Position numbers and translations under genes: made by a program. This document shows, one piece after another, positions 26,670-34,661 of a stretch of 64,000 nucleotides of DNA. Source of the stretch: G963662675 sp963662675 (lineage in GTDB: Bacteria > Bacteroidota > Bacteroidia > Bacteroidales > Prolixibacteraceae). A model generated the notes under the pieces. The model did not search any database. It saw nothing but the letters and a program-made list of their open reading frames with translations, and was not told the origin of the DNA. The stretch covers positions 62,001 through 126,000 of the forward strand of contig CAXXHP010000006.1 in assembly GCA_963662675.2 (NCBI GenBank), in the 5' to 3' direction. How positions within the stretch are numbered: the first letter of the stretch is position 1; each line of letters starts with the position of its first letter.

Positions 26670-29044
26670 TGAAAATCGTAAAGATAATTGCCCGCAACAT
26701 ACTAAGGAACATATTATTAACTTCACTAAACCTATTAGGGTTGACGATTGGATTAACCTGTGTTCTGGCTATTTCGCTTTGGGTTTATAATGAAACCGGA
26801 TACGATAAATTCAACACCAATTTTGCCAATGTCTACCAACTAAATTTCAAAAATCAGGAAGGTGAAATGGCTATGGCCGGAACTCCTAATCCATTGTCTC
26901 CAATTATCGAAAATGACATCGCAGCTATCGAATATGCCGCCCGGGTAAGAAATGCTCCCGGATTTTCATTCCGGTATAAAGACAACATGTTTTTTGAAGA
27001 AAACGGATTAACTGCCGATCCGCAACTGCTCCGAATCTTCAGTTTTAAACCAATCTCAGGTGATCCGGCAAATGCGCTCGACCAAGTAAATGGCATAGTC
27101 ATTACCGAATCGTTTGCCAAACGCTATTTTGGCTCCGAAGATCCTCTCGGCAAAGAAATTCAGATTGAAGGAAGGGATTACATTTCGGTTGGGGCGGTCA
27201 TTAAGGATGTTCCCTCGCAGTCGCATATACAATTCGATTATATCCTTCCGCAAAAATTACTGGAGGAATATCATTTATGCGGTTTGGAGTGGGGTGACCC
27301 AAATTTTCGCACTTACATTTTACTATCCAACGGAAGTAATCCGGAAGATGCCGCTGAAGAGATCACCCGCATCGCCAAAGAAAAAGGAATGCCTCATGTT
27401 AAATATGGCGGACTTCAGGCTTACCTAAGACCATTAAAAACAATTTATCTGGATTATGCCACCAATAACCGGCTTGGTGAAACGGGTGATTACCGGTATC
27501 TCTATATTTTCAGCACTGTGGCTTTGCTTATATTAATACTGGCCTGCATCAATTTTGTCAACCTGACAGTTTCACTTTTAGTCCAAAAGCAAAAAGACAT
27601 CTCAATTAAAAAAGTCTGTGGGGCAAGCCGAATATCTGTTTTTACAAACAGCTTGGCAGAAAATGGATTGCTGGTTTTGGCAGCATTTATTTTATCACTG
27701 ATTTCGCTGGGAATTCTTCGTAATTTCTTTCAGACATTGTTTGAAAAACAAATCGGGGAACAGATTTTCAGGTCGGATTTTGCCGGAATAATAGTCTTGG
27801 TTTTTTTTGCAACTTTCATCTTATGCACTGTTTATCCTGCCACCATTTTTTCAGGAGCAAAAGCGATTGAACTAATGAACCGATACAACAAAAGGAAATC
27901 TGGCATCCTGCGCGGAATGGTTGTATTTCAAAATGTGATTGCGGTACTTCTCATTATCGCAGCTATTGGTGTAAATAAACAAATGCAGTACATAAATCAC
28001 AAAAAACTCGGATTTACGACCGACCAGATTGCCTACACTTATCTTCGCGGAAACATCAGTGAAAAGATTTCGGTAATCAGACAAGAACTAACCGGAAATT
28101 CAAACATCAGTGAAATTAGTTTAAAAGACTGTCCGCCATTCAGGCAAATCAACGGTACTGTCGGAATATCATGGAAACAAAATGGTGAATGGAAAAATCA
28201 GAATATAACGAATCCGGTAGGTATGGAAACCACTCGCATTGACAATCATTATCTTGATATGATGGGAGTTCAGTTTGCAAAAGGCCGTAACTTTTCAAAT
28301 GAAATATCAGGAGATACGCAAAATTACATTGTCAATGAAGAAGCAGTTCGGTTGATGGGGATGGATAATCCGGTAGGTGCTGAGTTTGCACTTTATGGAA
28401 AAAGAGGAATTATCGTTGGAGTAATCAAAGATACCTACTTCAAAACGCTGCACGAAAAAATCAATCCTCAGGTTTTTCACCTATACAACGACGAAGCCTC
28501 TGAATCCTATTTCAGTTCTTTGTTTTTCAGAATACATGGGAATGTTACTGAAACCCTGGATTTCATCAGATCAATCTGGGCCGAGAACAATCCCGGAATT
28601 CCTTTCGAATACTACTTTCTCGATCAGGACTATGAAAAACTATATCAGAAAGACAACCAGATTGCAGAAATCCTAAATCTTTTTACTGTTCTGGCAGTCT
28701 TTATCGCCTGTTTGGGTCTGTTCGGGCAAGCTGTTATCGCCAGCCAGAATAAGGTTAAGGAAATCGGGATACGAAAAGTAAACGGAGCTAAAGTTTCAGA
28801 AGTTATTCGATTGCTTAACACGAATTTTGTGGTCTGGATTGCAGTTGCTTTTGTAGTGGCCACTCCAATTTCATGGTATATTTTAACAAAATGGCTCGAA
28901 AACTTTGCCTATAAAACAGAATTAAGCTGGTGGATTTTTGTCCTAGCCGGATTGCTTGCACTGGGAATTGCATTGCTAACGGTTAGTTGGCAAAGCTGGC
29001 GGGCAGCTACGAGAAATCCGGTGGAAGCGTTGCGGTATGAATAA
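26669..29044 (+). CDS. MacB-like/FtsX ABC transporter permease 5
   Basis: A 791-residue paralogue whose ATG overlaps the TAA remnant of the pseudogene before it. Layout is as in the other four: TM1 (LTSLNLLGLTIGLTCVLAISLWV), periplasmic domain, first FtsX core (VQKQKDISIKKVCGASR), second periplasmic domain, second core (NKVKEIGIRKVNGAKVSEVIRLLN) and the shared C-terminus with NPVEALRYE. Loss of the coupled upstream gene could lower its translation, but the reading frame is intact over the full length, so it appears functional. Confidence 0.9.
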   Translation: MKIVKIIARNILRNILLTSLNLLGLTIGLTCVLAISLWVYNETGYDKFNTNFANVYQLNFKNQEGEMAMAGTPNPLSPIIENDIAAIEYAARVRNAPGFSFRYKDNMFFEENGLTADPQLLRIFSFKPISGDPANALDQVNGIVITESFAKRYFGSEDPLGKEIQIEGRDYISVGAVIKDVPSQSHIQFDYILPQKLLEEYHLCGLEWGDPNFRTYILLSNGSNPEDAAEEITRIAKEKGMPHVKYGGLQAYLRPLKTIYLDYATNNRLGETGDYRYLYIFSTVALLILILACINFVNLTVSLLVQKQKDISIKKVCGASRISVFTNSLAENGLLVLAAFILSLISLGILRNFFQTLFEKQIGEQIFRSDFAGIIVLVFFATFILCTVYPATIFSGAKAIELMNRYNKRKSGILRGMVVFQNVIAVLLIIAAIGVNKQMQYINHKKLGFTTDQIAYTYLRGNISEKISVIRQELTGNSNISEISLKDCPPFRQINGTVGISWKQNGEWKNQNITNPVGMETTRIDNHYLDMMGVQFAKGRNFSNEISGDTQNYIVNEEAVRLMGMDNPVGAEFALYGKRGIIVGVIKDTYFKTLHEKINPQVFHLYNDEASESYFSSLFFRIHGNVTETLDFIRSIWAENNPGIPFEYYFLDQDYEKLYQKDNQIAEILNLFTVLAVFIACLGLFGQAVIASQNKVKEIGIRKVNGAKVSEVIRLLNTNFVVWIAVAFVVATPISWYILTKWLENFAYKTELSWWIFVLAGLLALGIALLTVSWQSWRAATRNPVEALRYE

Positions 29045-29057
29045 AAGATAGACTCAT

Positions 29058-29090
29058 AGTCCCCTTCAGAGGAGGATTTAAGGATGAAAC
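29058..29090 (+). repeat. Short G/C-cluster repeat, degenerate copy A
   Basis: The segment reads GTCCCCTTCAGAGG, then AGGATTTAAGGATGAAAC. It aligns with the cleaner copy at 30251-30280, and the two flank the DUF4097 gene. Similar CCCCTnnAGGGG-ATTTAGGGG elements recur between genes in Bacteroidota genomes as REP-like sequences. Confidence 0.5.
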
Positions 29091-29218
29091 AAAATTGGGA
29101 AAATATAAGCCAGAAATGTTAATTTCTGCATCGGGATTGAAATACGAATATTACTTGCAACAAGAGAGCATATTATGCGTCTTCTATATATGATAATCAT
29201 TATTTTAAAAATCGCATT

Positions 29219-30226
29219 ATGAAAACTCGGATAAACTTAGGTCTTTTATTGATTATTTTATTGATAACAACACTGATTTCTTGCAATGGAATTGCTCAGG
29301 AAAACAGGACTCCTACAATCATAAAGACCTTTGATATGAACCAGCCTGGAGCATTAAATGCCTCGTCATCAGGCGGAGAAGTGGTTGTGAAAGCCCATGA
29401 TAAAAACGAAGTTGAAATACAGGCGTTTGTAAGAAAAAGGGGTAAACTTTTGTCTCCATCTGACCCAAAGTTGGATGAGGTACTAGAAGATTTTGAACTT
29501 ATTTTTTCAAAAAGAGGTTCTGTAATTACAGCAAATGTTAAACGCAAGTCACTATTCAATTTTCTGATCAATATCAATGTTGGTATTTCATTAACCATTT
29601 TATTACCAAGTGAAATGTCGTGCAATGTCTCATCCAGTGGAGGTGGTTTGAAAATATTAGGCGTGGAAGGCACACATGATTTCTCCAGTAGCGGAGGAGG
29701 AGTTCAACTAGATAATATTTCAGGAACCACTGTGGCAAAATCATCAGGAGGAGGTGTTCAAGCCAGAAATATAAACGGTAATATCCGTTTAAGTTCGAGC
29801 GGGGGTGGAGTTACAGTTGATAATGCACGTGGCAGTGTTTTCGCACATAGTTCGGGAGGAGGAGTCCAACTCAACAATATCCACGGCAAAGTAGATGCCT
29901 CTAGCAGTGGAGGAGGTGTTAGTGTTGCGGGAGAAACGCCAGCAGTAAAAGCCAAATCCAGTGGAGGGTCGGTACACGTTAACGTCAGTAATTTAACTGA
30001 GGAATTATACCTTGAATCCAGTGGAGGTGGAATTAATGCAGTCATTCAGGACGGAGACAAACTTGGTCTTGATCTGGATTTACGCTCAGACAGGGTGAAT
30101 ATTGAACTCCACAACTTCTCGGGAAGCTCTGAAAAGAATAGAGTAAAAGGGTCCATGAACAATGGTGGAATACCTGTCTACATGCATTCTTCGGGTGGAA
30201 GTGTAAATGTCCAATTTAATAATTAG
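29219..30226 (+). CDS. DUF4097-type beta-helix lipoprotein with 18-residue repeats
   Basis: A 335-residue exported protein. The N-terminal signal ends in LISC, so Cys22 is probably lipidated; cleavage after GIAQ is the alternative. The mature part resembles DUF4097/DUF4098 putative adhesin-type beta-helices. From ~138 to ~256 the motif SSGGGV recurs with GGG at residues 141, 159, 177, 195, 213, 231 and GGS at 249, an exact 18-residue period, then 269 and a final SSGGSV at the C-terminus. Such a ladder suggests a parallel beta-helix with Ser-Gly turns stacked along one edge. It lies ~175 bp after permease 5 and may belong to the same envelope function. Molecular role unknown. Confidence 0.8.
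   Translation: MKTRINLGLLLIILLITTLISCNGIAQENRTPTIIKTFDMNQPGALNASSSGGEVVVKAHDKNEVEIQAFVRKRGKLLSPSDPKLDEVLEDFELIFSKRGSVITANVKRKSLFNFLININVGISLTILLPSEMSCNVSSSGGGLKILGVEGTHDFSSSGGGVQLDNISGTTVAKSSGGGVQARNINGNIRLSSSGGGVTVDNARGSVFAHSSGGGVQLNNIHGKVDASSSGGGVSVAGETPAVKAKSSGGSVHVNVSNLTEELYLESSGGGINAVIQDGDKLGLDLDLRSDRVNIELHNFSGSSEKNRVKGSMNNGGIPVYMHSSGGSVNVQFNN
29630..29989 (+). repeat. 54-bp in-frame tandem repeat in the DUF4097 gene
   Basis: About six to seven degenerate 54-bp units each encode SSGGGV plus ~12 variable residues. DNA identity outside the Ser/Gly codons is low, and the serine codons vary (TCC/AGC/TCG/TCA), so the repeat is old and held by selection rather than recent slippage. Confidence 0.8.
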
Positions 30227-30250
30227 CGATAACAGAAATGCTAACTCCAA

Positions 30251-30280
30251 TTCCCCTTTAGGGGATTTAGGGGTAGAAAC
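30251..30280 (+). repeat. Short G/C-cluster repeat, copy B with hairpin
   Basis: TTCCCCTTTAGGGGA followed by TTTAGGGGTAGAAAC. The TCCCC/GGGGA arms can pair. It lies 25 bp after the DUF4097 stop, matches the copy at 29058, and might also serve as a 3' stem-loop. Confidence 0.5.
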
Positions 30281-30334
30281 GCTGGCAAGCTGTAACGATC
30301 ATACAATTGAGATGAATAGAAAGTTATACAATGT

Positions 30335-30342
30335 TATCTTTG
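30335..30342 (+). promoter_or_regulatory. Bacteroidota -7 element of the Crp/Fnr gene
   Basis: TATCTTTG is a perfect TAnnTTTG element ending 8 nt before the ATG at 30350. No TTG lies at the usual 19-20 bp upstream. If used, the transcript would be leaderless or nearly so. Confidence 0.45.
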
Positions 30343-30349
30343 TGATTGT

Positions 30350-30994
30350 ATGATTGACATTCAGACCATATTAAATACGCGTTTCCCATTTTTTGAGGTA
30401 GAACTTATTGATGAAATCGAAAGAAATGGCTTCGTATACGAATTAGAGACCGACGAAGAAATATTACGCGAAGGTCAGTACATCAAATCTTTTCCCATTG
30501 TTTTGGAAGGCAGCCTACGTGTGATCCGCCACAATGACAAAGGGCAAGAATTACTTCTATATTTTTTGAACCCCGGAGAGGCATGCAGCATGGCACTCAC
30601 CTGCTGCATGGGTCAGCAACAAAGCAACATTAGCGCAATAGCCGAACAAAAAAGCCTGATTATCCGCATTCCGGTGGAATGTCTCGACAAGTGGATGACT
30701 CAGTTTTCATCATGGAAAACGTATATGATGTACGCCTACAGAAAACGCTTTGACGAGCTGTTGGAAACTATAGATGCCATCGCTTTTATGGCACTGGACG
30801 AACGCCTGAAACGATTCTTTGAAAGCCGATTTCAAGCTACCGGAGAAAGAACATTTTATGGCACACATCAAAACATTGCCTTTCAGCTAAACAGCTCACG
30901 TGAAGTAATTTCGCGCTTGCTAAAAAAGATGGAGCAAAAAGGGCTGGTGAAACTCGGCCGCAACGAAATTGATTTTTCCGGCTTAATCAACTAA
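30350..30994 (+). CDS. Crp/Fnr-family transcriptional regulator
   Basis: A 214-residue regulator with an N-terminal cyclic-nucleotide-binding-like beta-roll (~15-110) and a C-terminal winged helix with HTH at ~172-194 (THQNIAFQLNSSREVISRLLKKMEQKG). The roll carries Cys79, Cys85 and Cys86 (GEACSMALTCCMG). No FNR-type N-terminal cysteine cluster is present, so any redox sensing would use these cysteines (inference). A TGTGA-N6-TCAC site lies 80 bp downstream, before the DUF6132-thioredoxin-ferredoxin genes, making that operon the likely target. Confidence 0.9.
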   Translation: MIDIQTILNTRFPFFEVELIDEIERNGFVYELETDEEILREGQYIKSFPIVLEGSLRVIRHNDKGQELLLYFLNPGEACSMALTCCMGQQQSNISAIAEQKSLIIRIPVECLDKWMTQFSSWKTYMMYAYRKRFDELLETIDAIAFMALDERLKRFFESRFQATGERTFYGTHQNIAFQLNSSREVISRLLKKMEQKGLVKLGRNEIDFSGLIN

Positions 30995-31074
30995 AGAACA
31001 ACCTACCCTTTACATTCTAAAAAGACATATCATTTCTTAACATTCGCACATTATTTAGTCCAATTATTGACTTG

Positions 31075-31090
31075 TGTGACGCAAGTCACT
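31075..31090 (+). promoter_or_regulatory. Crp/Fnr-type operator upstream of redox operon
   Basis: TGTGACGCAAGTCACT fits TGTGA-N6-TCACA except for the last base. It also forms the perfect dyad GTGAC-N4-GTCAC. It lies 45 bp before the DUF6132 start and directly downstream of a Crp/Fnr gene. Binding is inferred. Confidence 0.7.
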
Positions 31091-31134
31091 TTGCAGAATA
31101 TTCAGGTTCTGTTATTTTGTTGAAAAATAAAGCG

Positions 31135-31350
31135 ATGAAACAATTCATATTAAAACATAAATGGCGATTTGTTGGTATTTCAGTTGGTGTTGTAGCCGGA
31201 TTCCTTTACTGGTATTACATTGGCTGTAATTCTGGCACATGTCCCATCCAATCAAATTGGGAAAGCAGCTCATTGTATGGAGGGTTAATGGGCTTTTTTG
31301 TAAGCGATTTATTTAGGAAAAAAGAAGTAGAAGAAAATGGCAACGTTTAA
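31135..31350 (+). CDS. DUF6132-like small membrane protein
   Basis: A 71-residue protein from ATG 31135 (MKQFILKHKWRFVGISVGVVAGFLYWYYIGCNSGTCPIQSNW). It has two predicted membrane segments (~12-30 and ~45-61) flanking a loop with Cys-x4-Cys (GCNSGTCPI). This matches the small Bacteroidota family annotated DUF6132, commonly found beside thioredoxin genes. The loop cysteines suggest a membrane thiol-redox role (inference). It overlaps the thioredoxin start by 14 nt, indicating translational coupling. An upstream in-frame TTG at 31072 would run through the operator and is rejected. Confidence 0.75.
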   Translation: MKQFILKHKWRFVGISVGVVAGFLYWYYIGCNSGTCPIQSNWESSSLYGGLMGFFVSDLFRKKEVEENGNV

Positions 31351-31642
31351 CGATATCATCAAATCAAACACTCCGGTTGTAGTCGATTTTCATGCAACCT
31401 GGTGTCAGCCCTGTAAAATGATGACACCCATCCTTCAACAGGTAAAAGGGCAATTGGGAGAAAATGTCCGCATTCTGAAAATTGATGTGGACAAAAACCA
31501 AGAAATTGCCGCCAAATATCAGGTACGCAGTGTACCCACCCTGATGATTTTTCAAAATGGGCAAAAAAAATGGAGCGGCAGTGGCGTAATGCAGGCCGAT
31601 CAACTGGCATCGGTAATCCGGTCAACAACCAGCAATAATTAG
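31337..31642 (+). CDS. trxA: Thioredoxin
   Basis: A 101-residue cytosolic thioredoxin with active site WCQPCK, the buried acidic/Lys positions (VVDFHATW; KIDVDKN) and cis-proline in SVPTLMIF. It reduces protein disulfides using thioredoxin reductase. It is coupled to the DUF6132 gene (14-nt overlap) and followed by a ferredoxin-like ORF, forming a small redox operon behind the Crp/Fnr-type operator. Confidence 0.93.
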   Translation: MATFNDIIKSNTPVVVDFHATWCQPCKMMTPILQQVKGQLGENVRILKIDVDKNQEIAAKYQVRSVPTLMIFQNGQKKWSGSGVMQADQLASVIRSTTSNN

Positions 31643-31757
31643 CGAACTAAGTCAGCCCGTTAGTTAAGTCATCCAGAACTTGTTTCAGTATCTCTACCAA
31701 CAAACAAGCCTTCAATAAAAGACTTGGAATATTAAAAAATATAGATCCGAAATAAAC

Positions 31758-31946
31758 ATGAGAAAGGTTAGCATTCTTCAACAACGTTGTCCACAGAACC
31801 ATTTTTGCCCGATGATGAATATTTGCCCAACGGGAGCAATAAGCCAAGAATCACCTTATGAGGCACCAACCATTGACGAAAGCAAATGCACCAATTGCGA
31901 GAAATGCACCCGTTATTGTGCCTATGGCGCATTTCAAATGATTTAA
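31758..31946 (+). CDS. Small 4Fe-4S ferredoxin-like protein
   Basis: A 62-residue protein with two four-cysteine groups. The N-terminal group is atypical (RCPQNHFCPMMNICPTGAI, three Cys followed by P). The second is classical: CTNCEKCTRYCAYGAF. It probably holds one or two [4Fe-4S] clusters as an electron carrier or as a 'CPTGAI' type partner of a reductase. It follows thioredoxin by 115 bp and ends the operon. The next gene (sufS) converges from the other strand. Confidence 0.85.
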   Translation: MRKVSILQQRCPQNHFCPMMNICPTGAISQESPYEAPTIDESKCTNCEKCTRYCAYGAFQMI

Positions 31947-32005
31947 TAAAGAGAGAAGGAAAGAGGAGAAGGTAAAAGCAGGAATTTAGAGGTCTCCTGC
32001 TTTTT

Positions 32006-33226
32006 TTATTTTAACATCACCATCAGCTTTTTTAGTGCTGCAATAAACTGGTCAATCTCTTCGAAAGTATTATACACAGCAAATGAAACGCGAATAGTCC
32101 CCGACACATCGTAGTGTTGCATAACCGGATCGGCACAAAGGCGACCGGTACGGATGGCAATACCCATTTTATCGAGCAAAGTTCCCAAATCAAATGAGTG
32201 AATGCCGTCTATGTTGAAGGTGATAACTCCCGACTTTTCCTTTTGTGTTCCGTAGATGATCATGCCCGGAATTTCAAGTAGTTTCTCTGTTGCATATACC
32301 AGCAATTGGTGCTCATATTCAGCCACTACGGCAACACCCATATTTTGGAGATAACGGATGGCCTCACCAAAAGCAACCACGCCGGTAATATGTGGTGTTC
32401 CGGCTTCAAATTTATAGGGAAGCTCGTTAAACGTAGTTTTCTCAAAGCTCACTTCCGAGATCATTTCACCACCTCCTTGATACGGTGGCATTTGATCAAG
32501 CAGTCCTTTCTTCCCATAAAGTACGCCAACGCCATTGGGACCATACATTTTGTGCGCTGAAAAAACATAGAAATCGGCATCCATGTCCTGTACATCAACC
32601 GGAATATGTTTTACGGCCTGAGCCCCGTCAACCAGAACTTTAACGCCTCTTTGGTGAGCCTTTTCAATAATTTGTTTTACCGGGTTGATTGTTCCCAGCG
32701 TATTTGCCACATGTGCAACCGCAATGAGTTTTGTCTTTTCGTTAATCAGATCATCCAGTTTTTCAATTTGCAGTCGGCCATCGTCCGAGAAAGGGAGCAT
32801 GATGATTTTTGCGTTCTTTCGTTCAGCCATCATTTGCCAAGGAACAATATTGGCATGGTGTTCCATTTCCGAAACAATAATTTCATCACCTTCGCAGATA
32901 AAAGCTTCGCCAAAAGAAAAAGCCACCAAATTGATGCTTTCTGTAGTCCCTTTGGTAAAAATTATTTCCTCGATTGAAGCGGCATTGATGAATCCTTTCA
33001 CTTGCTCACGAACGCCCTCATATTCTATTGTTGCTTTGTCTGCCAAAAAATGTGCCCCACGATGAATATTGCCATAATACTCCAAATGCAATTGTTCCTC
33101 TTTCTTTAAAACCTGTATTGGCTTTTGAGATGAAGCAGCACTGTCCAAATAAATTAACGGTTTATTGTAGACCTGCTGGTCAAGTATCGGAAAATCTTTA
33201 CGTATGCGGGCAATATCTAGGATCAT
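32006..33226 (-). CDS. sufS: Cysteine desulfurase SufS
   Basis: SufS is a PLP enzyme that removes sulfur from cysteine and forms a persulfide for SufE. The 406-residue protein has the PLP lysine Lys226 (VFSAHKMYGPNGVGVLYG), aspartate in VDGAQAV, and the catalytic Cys364 in RTGRLCADPVMQHY. The cysteine context GRLCADP differs from the common GHHCAQP but keeps the mobile-loop cysteine. It is the last gene of sufBCDS, 72 nt after sufD, with a large hairpin in the gap that ends 15 nt before its ATG. Confidence 0.94.
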   Translation of the reverse strand: MILDIARIRKDFPILDQQVYNKPLIYLDSAASSQKPIQVLKKEEQLHLEYYGNIHRGAHFLADKATIEYEGVREQVKGFINAASIEEIIFTKGTTESINLVAFSFGEAFICEGDEIIVSEMEHHANIVPWQMMAERKNAKIIMLPFSDDGRLQIEKLDDLINEKTKLIAVAHVANTLGTINPVKQIIEKAHQRGVKVLVDGAQAVKHIPVDVQDMDADFYVFSAHKMYGPNGVGVLYGKKGLLDQMPPYQGGGEMISEVSFEKTTFNELPYKFEAGTPHITGVVAFGEAIRYLQNMGVAVVAEYEHQLLVYATEKLLEIPGMIIYGTQKEKSGVITFNIDGIHSFDLGTLLDKMGIAIRTGRLCADPVMQHYDVSGTIRVSFAVYNTFEEIDQFIAALKKLMVMLK

Positions 33227-33241
33227 GGCAATTAATTTAGA

Positions 33242-33280
33242 ATTATTGAGAGCCTCACTAAAAGTGAAGCTCTCAATAAT
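33242..33280 (-). other. Stable hairpin between sufD and sufS
   Basis: ATTATTGAGAGC (33242-33253) pairs perfectly with GCTCTCAATAAT (33269-33280), and inner TCACT/AGTGA extend the stem. There is no T-run on either strand, so it is more likely an mRNA processing or stability element, or a partial attenuator, than a terminator. It ends 15 nt upstream of the sufS ATG. Confidence 0.7.
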
Positions 33281-33298
33281 CAGACAAAATATATCGAT

Positions 33299-34660
33299 TT
33301 ATTTTTGATCACAAGAATGACATCGAGCCAGTTCTCCGCGTAATCTCTTATCAACTAATTCATCTATTCGGTCGCGAAGTGGTTCAACCCGAATTTCCTG
33401 TATCACTTCATGTGCAAAGGCGTTCATCAACATCAGGCGGGCATCTGACTCGTTTATTCCACGAGCACGAATATAAAACAACGCATCCTCATCAATTTGA
33501 CCAATCGTTGCACCGTGGCTACATTTCACATCATCGGCATCAATAATTAGTTGTGGTTTTGTATTCATCTTTGCAGAATCAGACAATAACACATTGTTAT
33601 TTCGTTGAAATGCATTTGTCTGTTGTGCATCACGTGCCACATGAATTCGTCCGGTGAAAGCACCAACAGAATTCTCATCCAATACATTTTTATATAACTG
33701 ATTGCTCAGGCAATTCGCCTTATTATGCTCAATATTTGTGTAATTGTCTACATGCTGGTTATTGTCTGTAAACGACATTCCAAGGATCTTTGCCTCTGCA
33801 TGTTCTCCATCTAAGCTAACTTTCAGGTTATTGCGAATTAATCCACCATGTAAAGTTGCAACTCCTGTCAACAAATTCGATCTCTCTTCTTGTTTTATGA
33901 AGGTGGAATTTATCGAACTAGCCTGATTGTTTTGACTTTGAATAGCATAAACGTCAACAACAGCATCTGCCCCAACAAACACTTCGGTTACAGTATTAGA
34001 CAAAAATTCGCAAGCACTCAGTGTATGATCACAAAAAACAACCTTAGCCTGACTATTTTTCCCGGCTATAATCAGGTTTCGCTGGGTTGCAAATACAGCA
34101 TCCTCTGCACGCATTAAGTTAATCACCTGAATTGGCTTTTCGATAACCACATGATCAGGCACATAAAGCATAAACCCATCTTTTGCAAAAGCAGTGTTAA
34201 GAGCAACAAGTGGGTCATCTGAAAGTGCAGCTTGACGATTAAGAAAATTCTCAATCAATTCAGGTTTTTCATTCGCGACCTGCTGGATACTTCCAACAAC
34301 CACACCTTCCGGCAATTCCAGTTGTTGGTTGCGTGCATAATACCAGCCATTAATCAATAAAATTGTTGATGTATCCATTTGGGGCACATCACACCTGAAA
34401 ATATCATTTAAGTCAACATCTACTTTTTTGTACTGAAAAGCATGACTGTATTCCTTATCAAAAACACGCTCAAGGTTTGTGTATTTGTAGTTCTCGTTTT
34501 TAAAGCCGGGTACACCGACTCTTTCAAAGCGCTTAATTGCTACTTCACGCATCCGATTAAACAAAGGCGACGAACCTTCATCCAAAACAGCTTTGTTTGC
34601 ATGAAAAAGCGATATGTATTTTTCGCTTACTTCTGTTTTATTTAATACGGATTGAGTCAT
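33299..34660 (-). CDS. sufD: SUF scaffold subunit SufD
   Basis: A 453-residue SufBD-core protein that partners SufB and SufC in the [Fe-S] scaffold complex. The N-terminal helical part (~1-110) precedes the parallel beta-helix core, recognisable by DDVKCSHGATIGQIDEDALFYIRARGI near the C-terminus, the segment shared by SufB and SufD. It ends in ELARCHSCDQK, a Cys-x2-Cys tail. Its ATG lies 1 nt past the sufC stop, so translation is coupled. Confidence 0.94.
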   Translation of the reverse strand: MTQSVLNKTEVSEKYISLFHANKAVLDEGSSPLFNRMREVAIKRFERVGVPGFKNENYKYTNLERVFDKEYSHAFQYKKVDVDLNDIFRCDVPQMDTSTILLINGWYYARNQQLELPEGVVVGSIQQVANEKPELIENFLNRQAALSDDPLVALNTAFAKDGFMLYVPDHVVIEKPIQVINLMRAEDAVFATQRNLIIAGKNSQAKVVFCDHTLSACEFLSNTVTEVFVGADAVVDVYAIQSQNNQASSINSTFIKQEERSNLLTGVATLHGGLIRNNLKVSLDGEHAEAKILGMSFTDNNQHVDNYTNIEHNKANCLSNQLYKNVLDENSVGAFTGRIHVARDAQQTNAFQRNNNVLLSDSAKMNTKPQLIIDADDVKCSHGATIGQIDEDALFYIRARGINESDARLMLMNAFAHEVIQEIRVEPLRDRIDELVDKRLRGELARCHSCDQK

Positions 34661-34661
34661 T

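Noticed and set aside
29630..29989. Repeats in the DUF4097 gene as a CRISPR-like array
   Set aside because: The 54-bp units are in frame, degenerate at DNA level and encode a regular protein motif.
31072..31134. Longer DUF6132 start at TTG 31072
   Set aside because: The extension is encoded by the operator region and removes the natural membrane-protein N-terminus.
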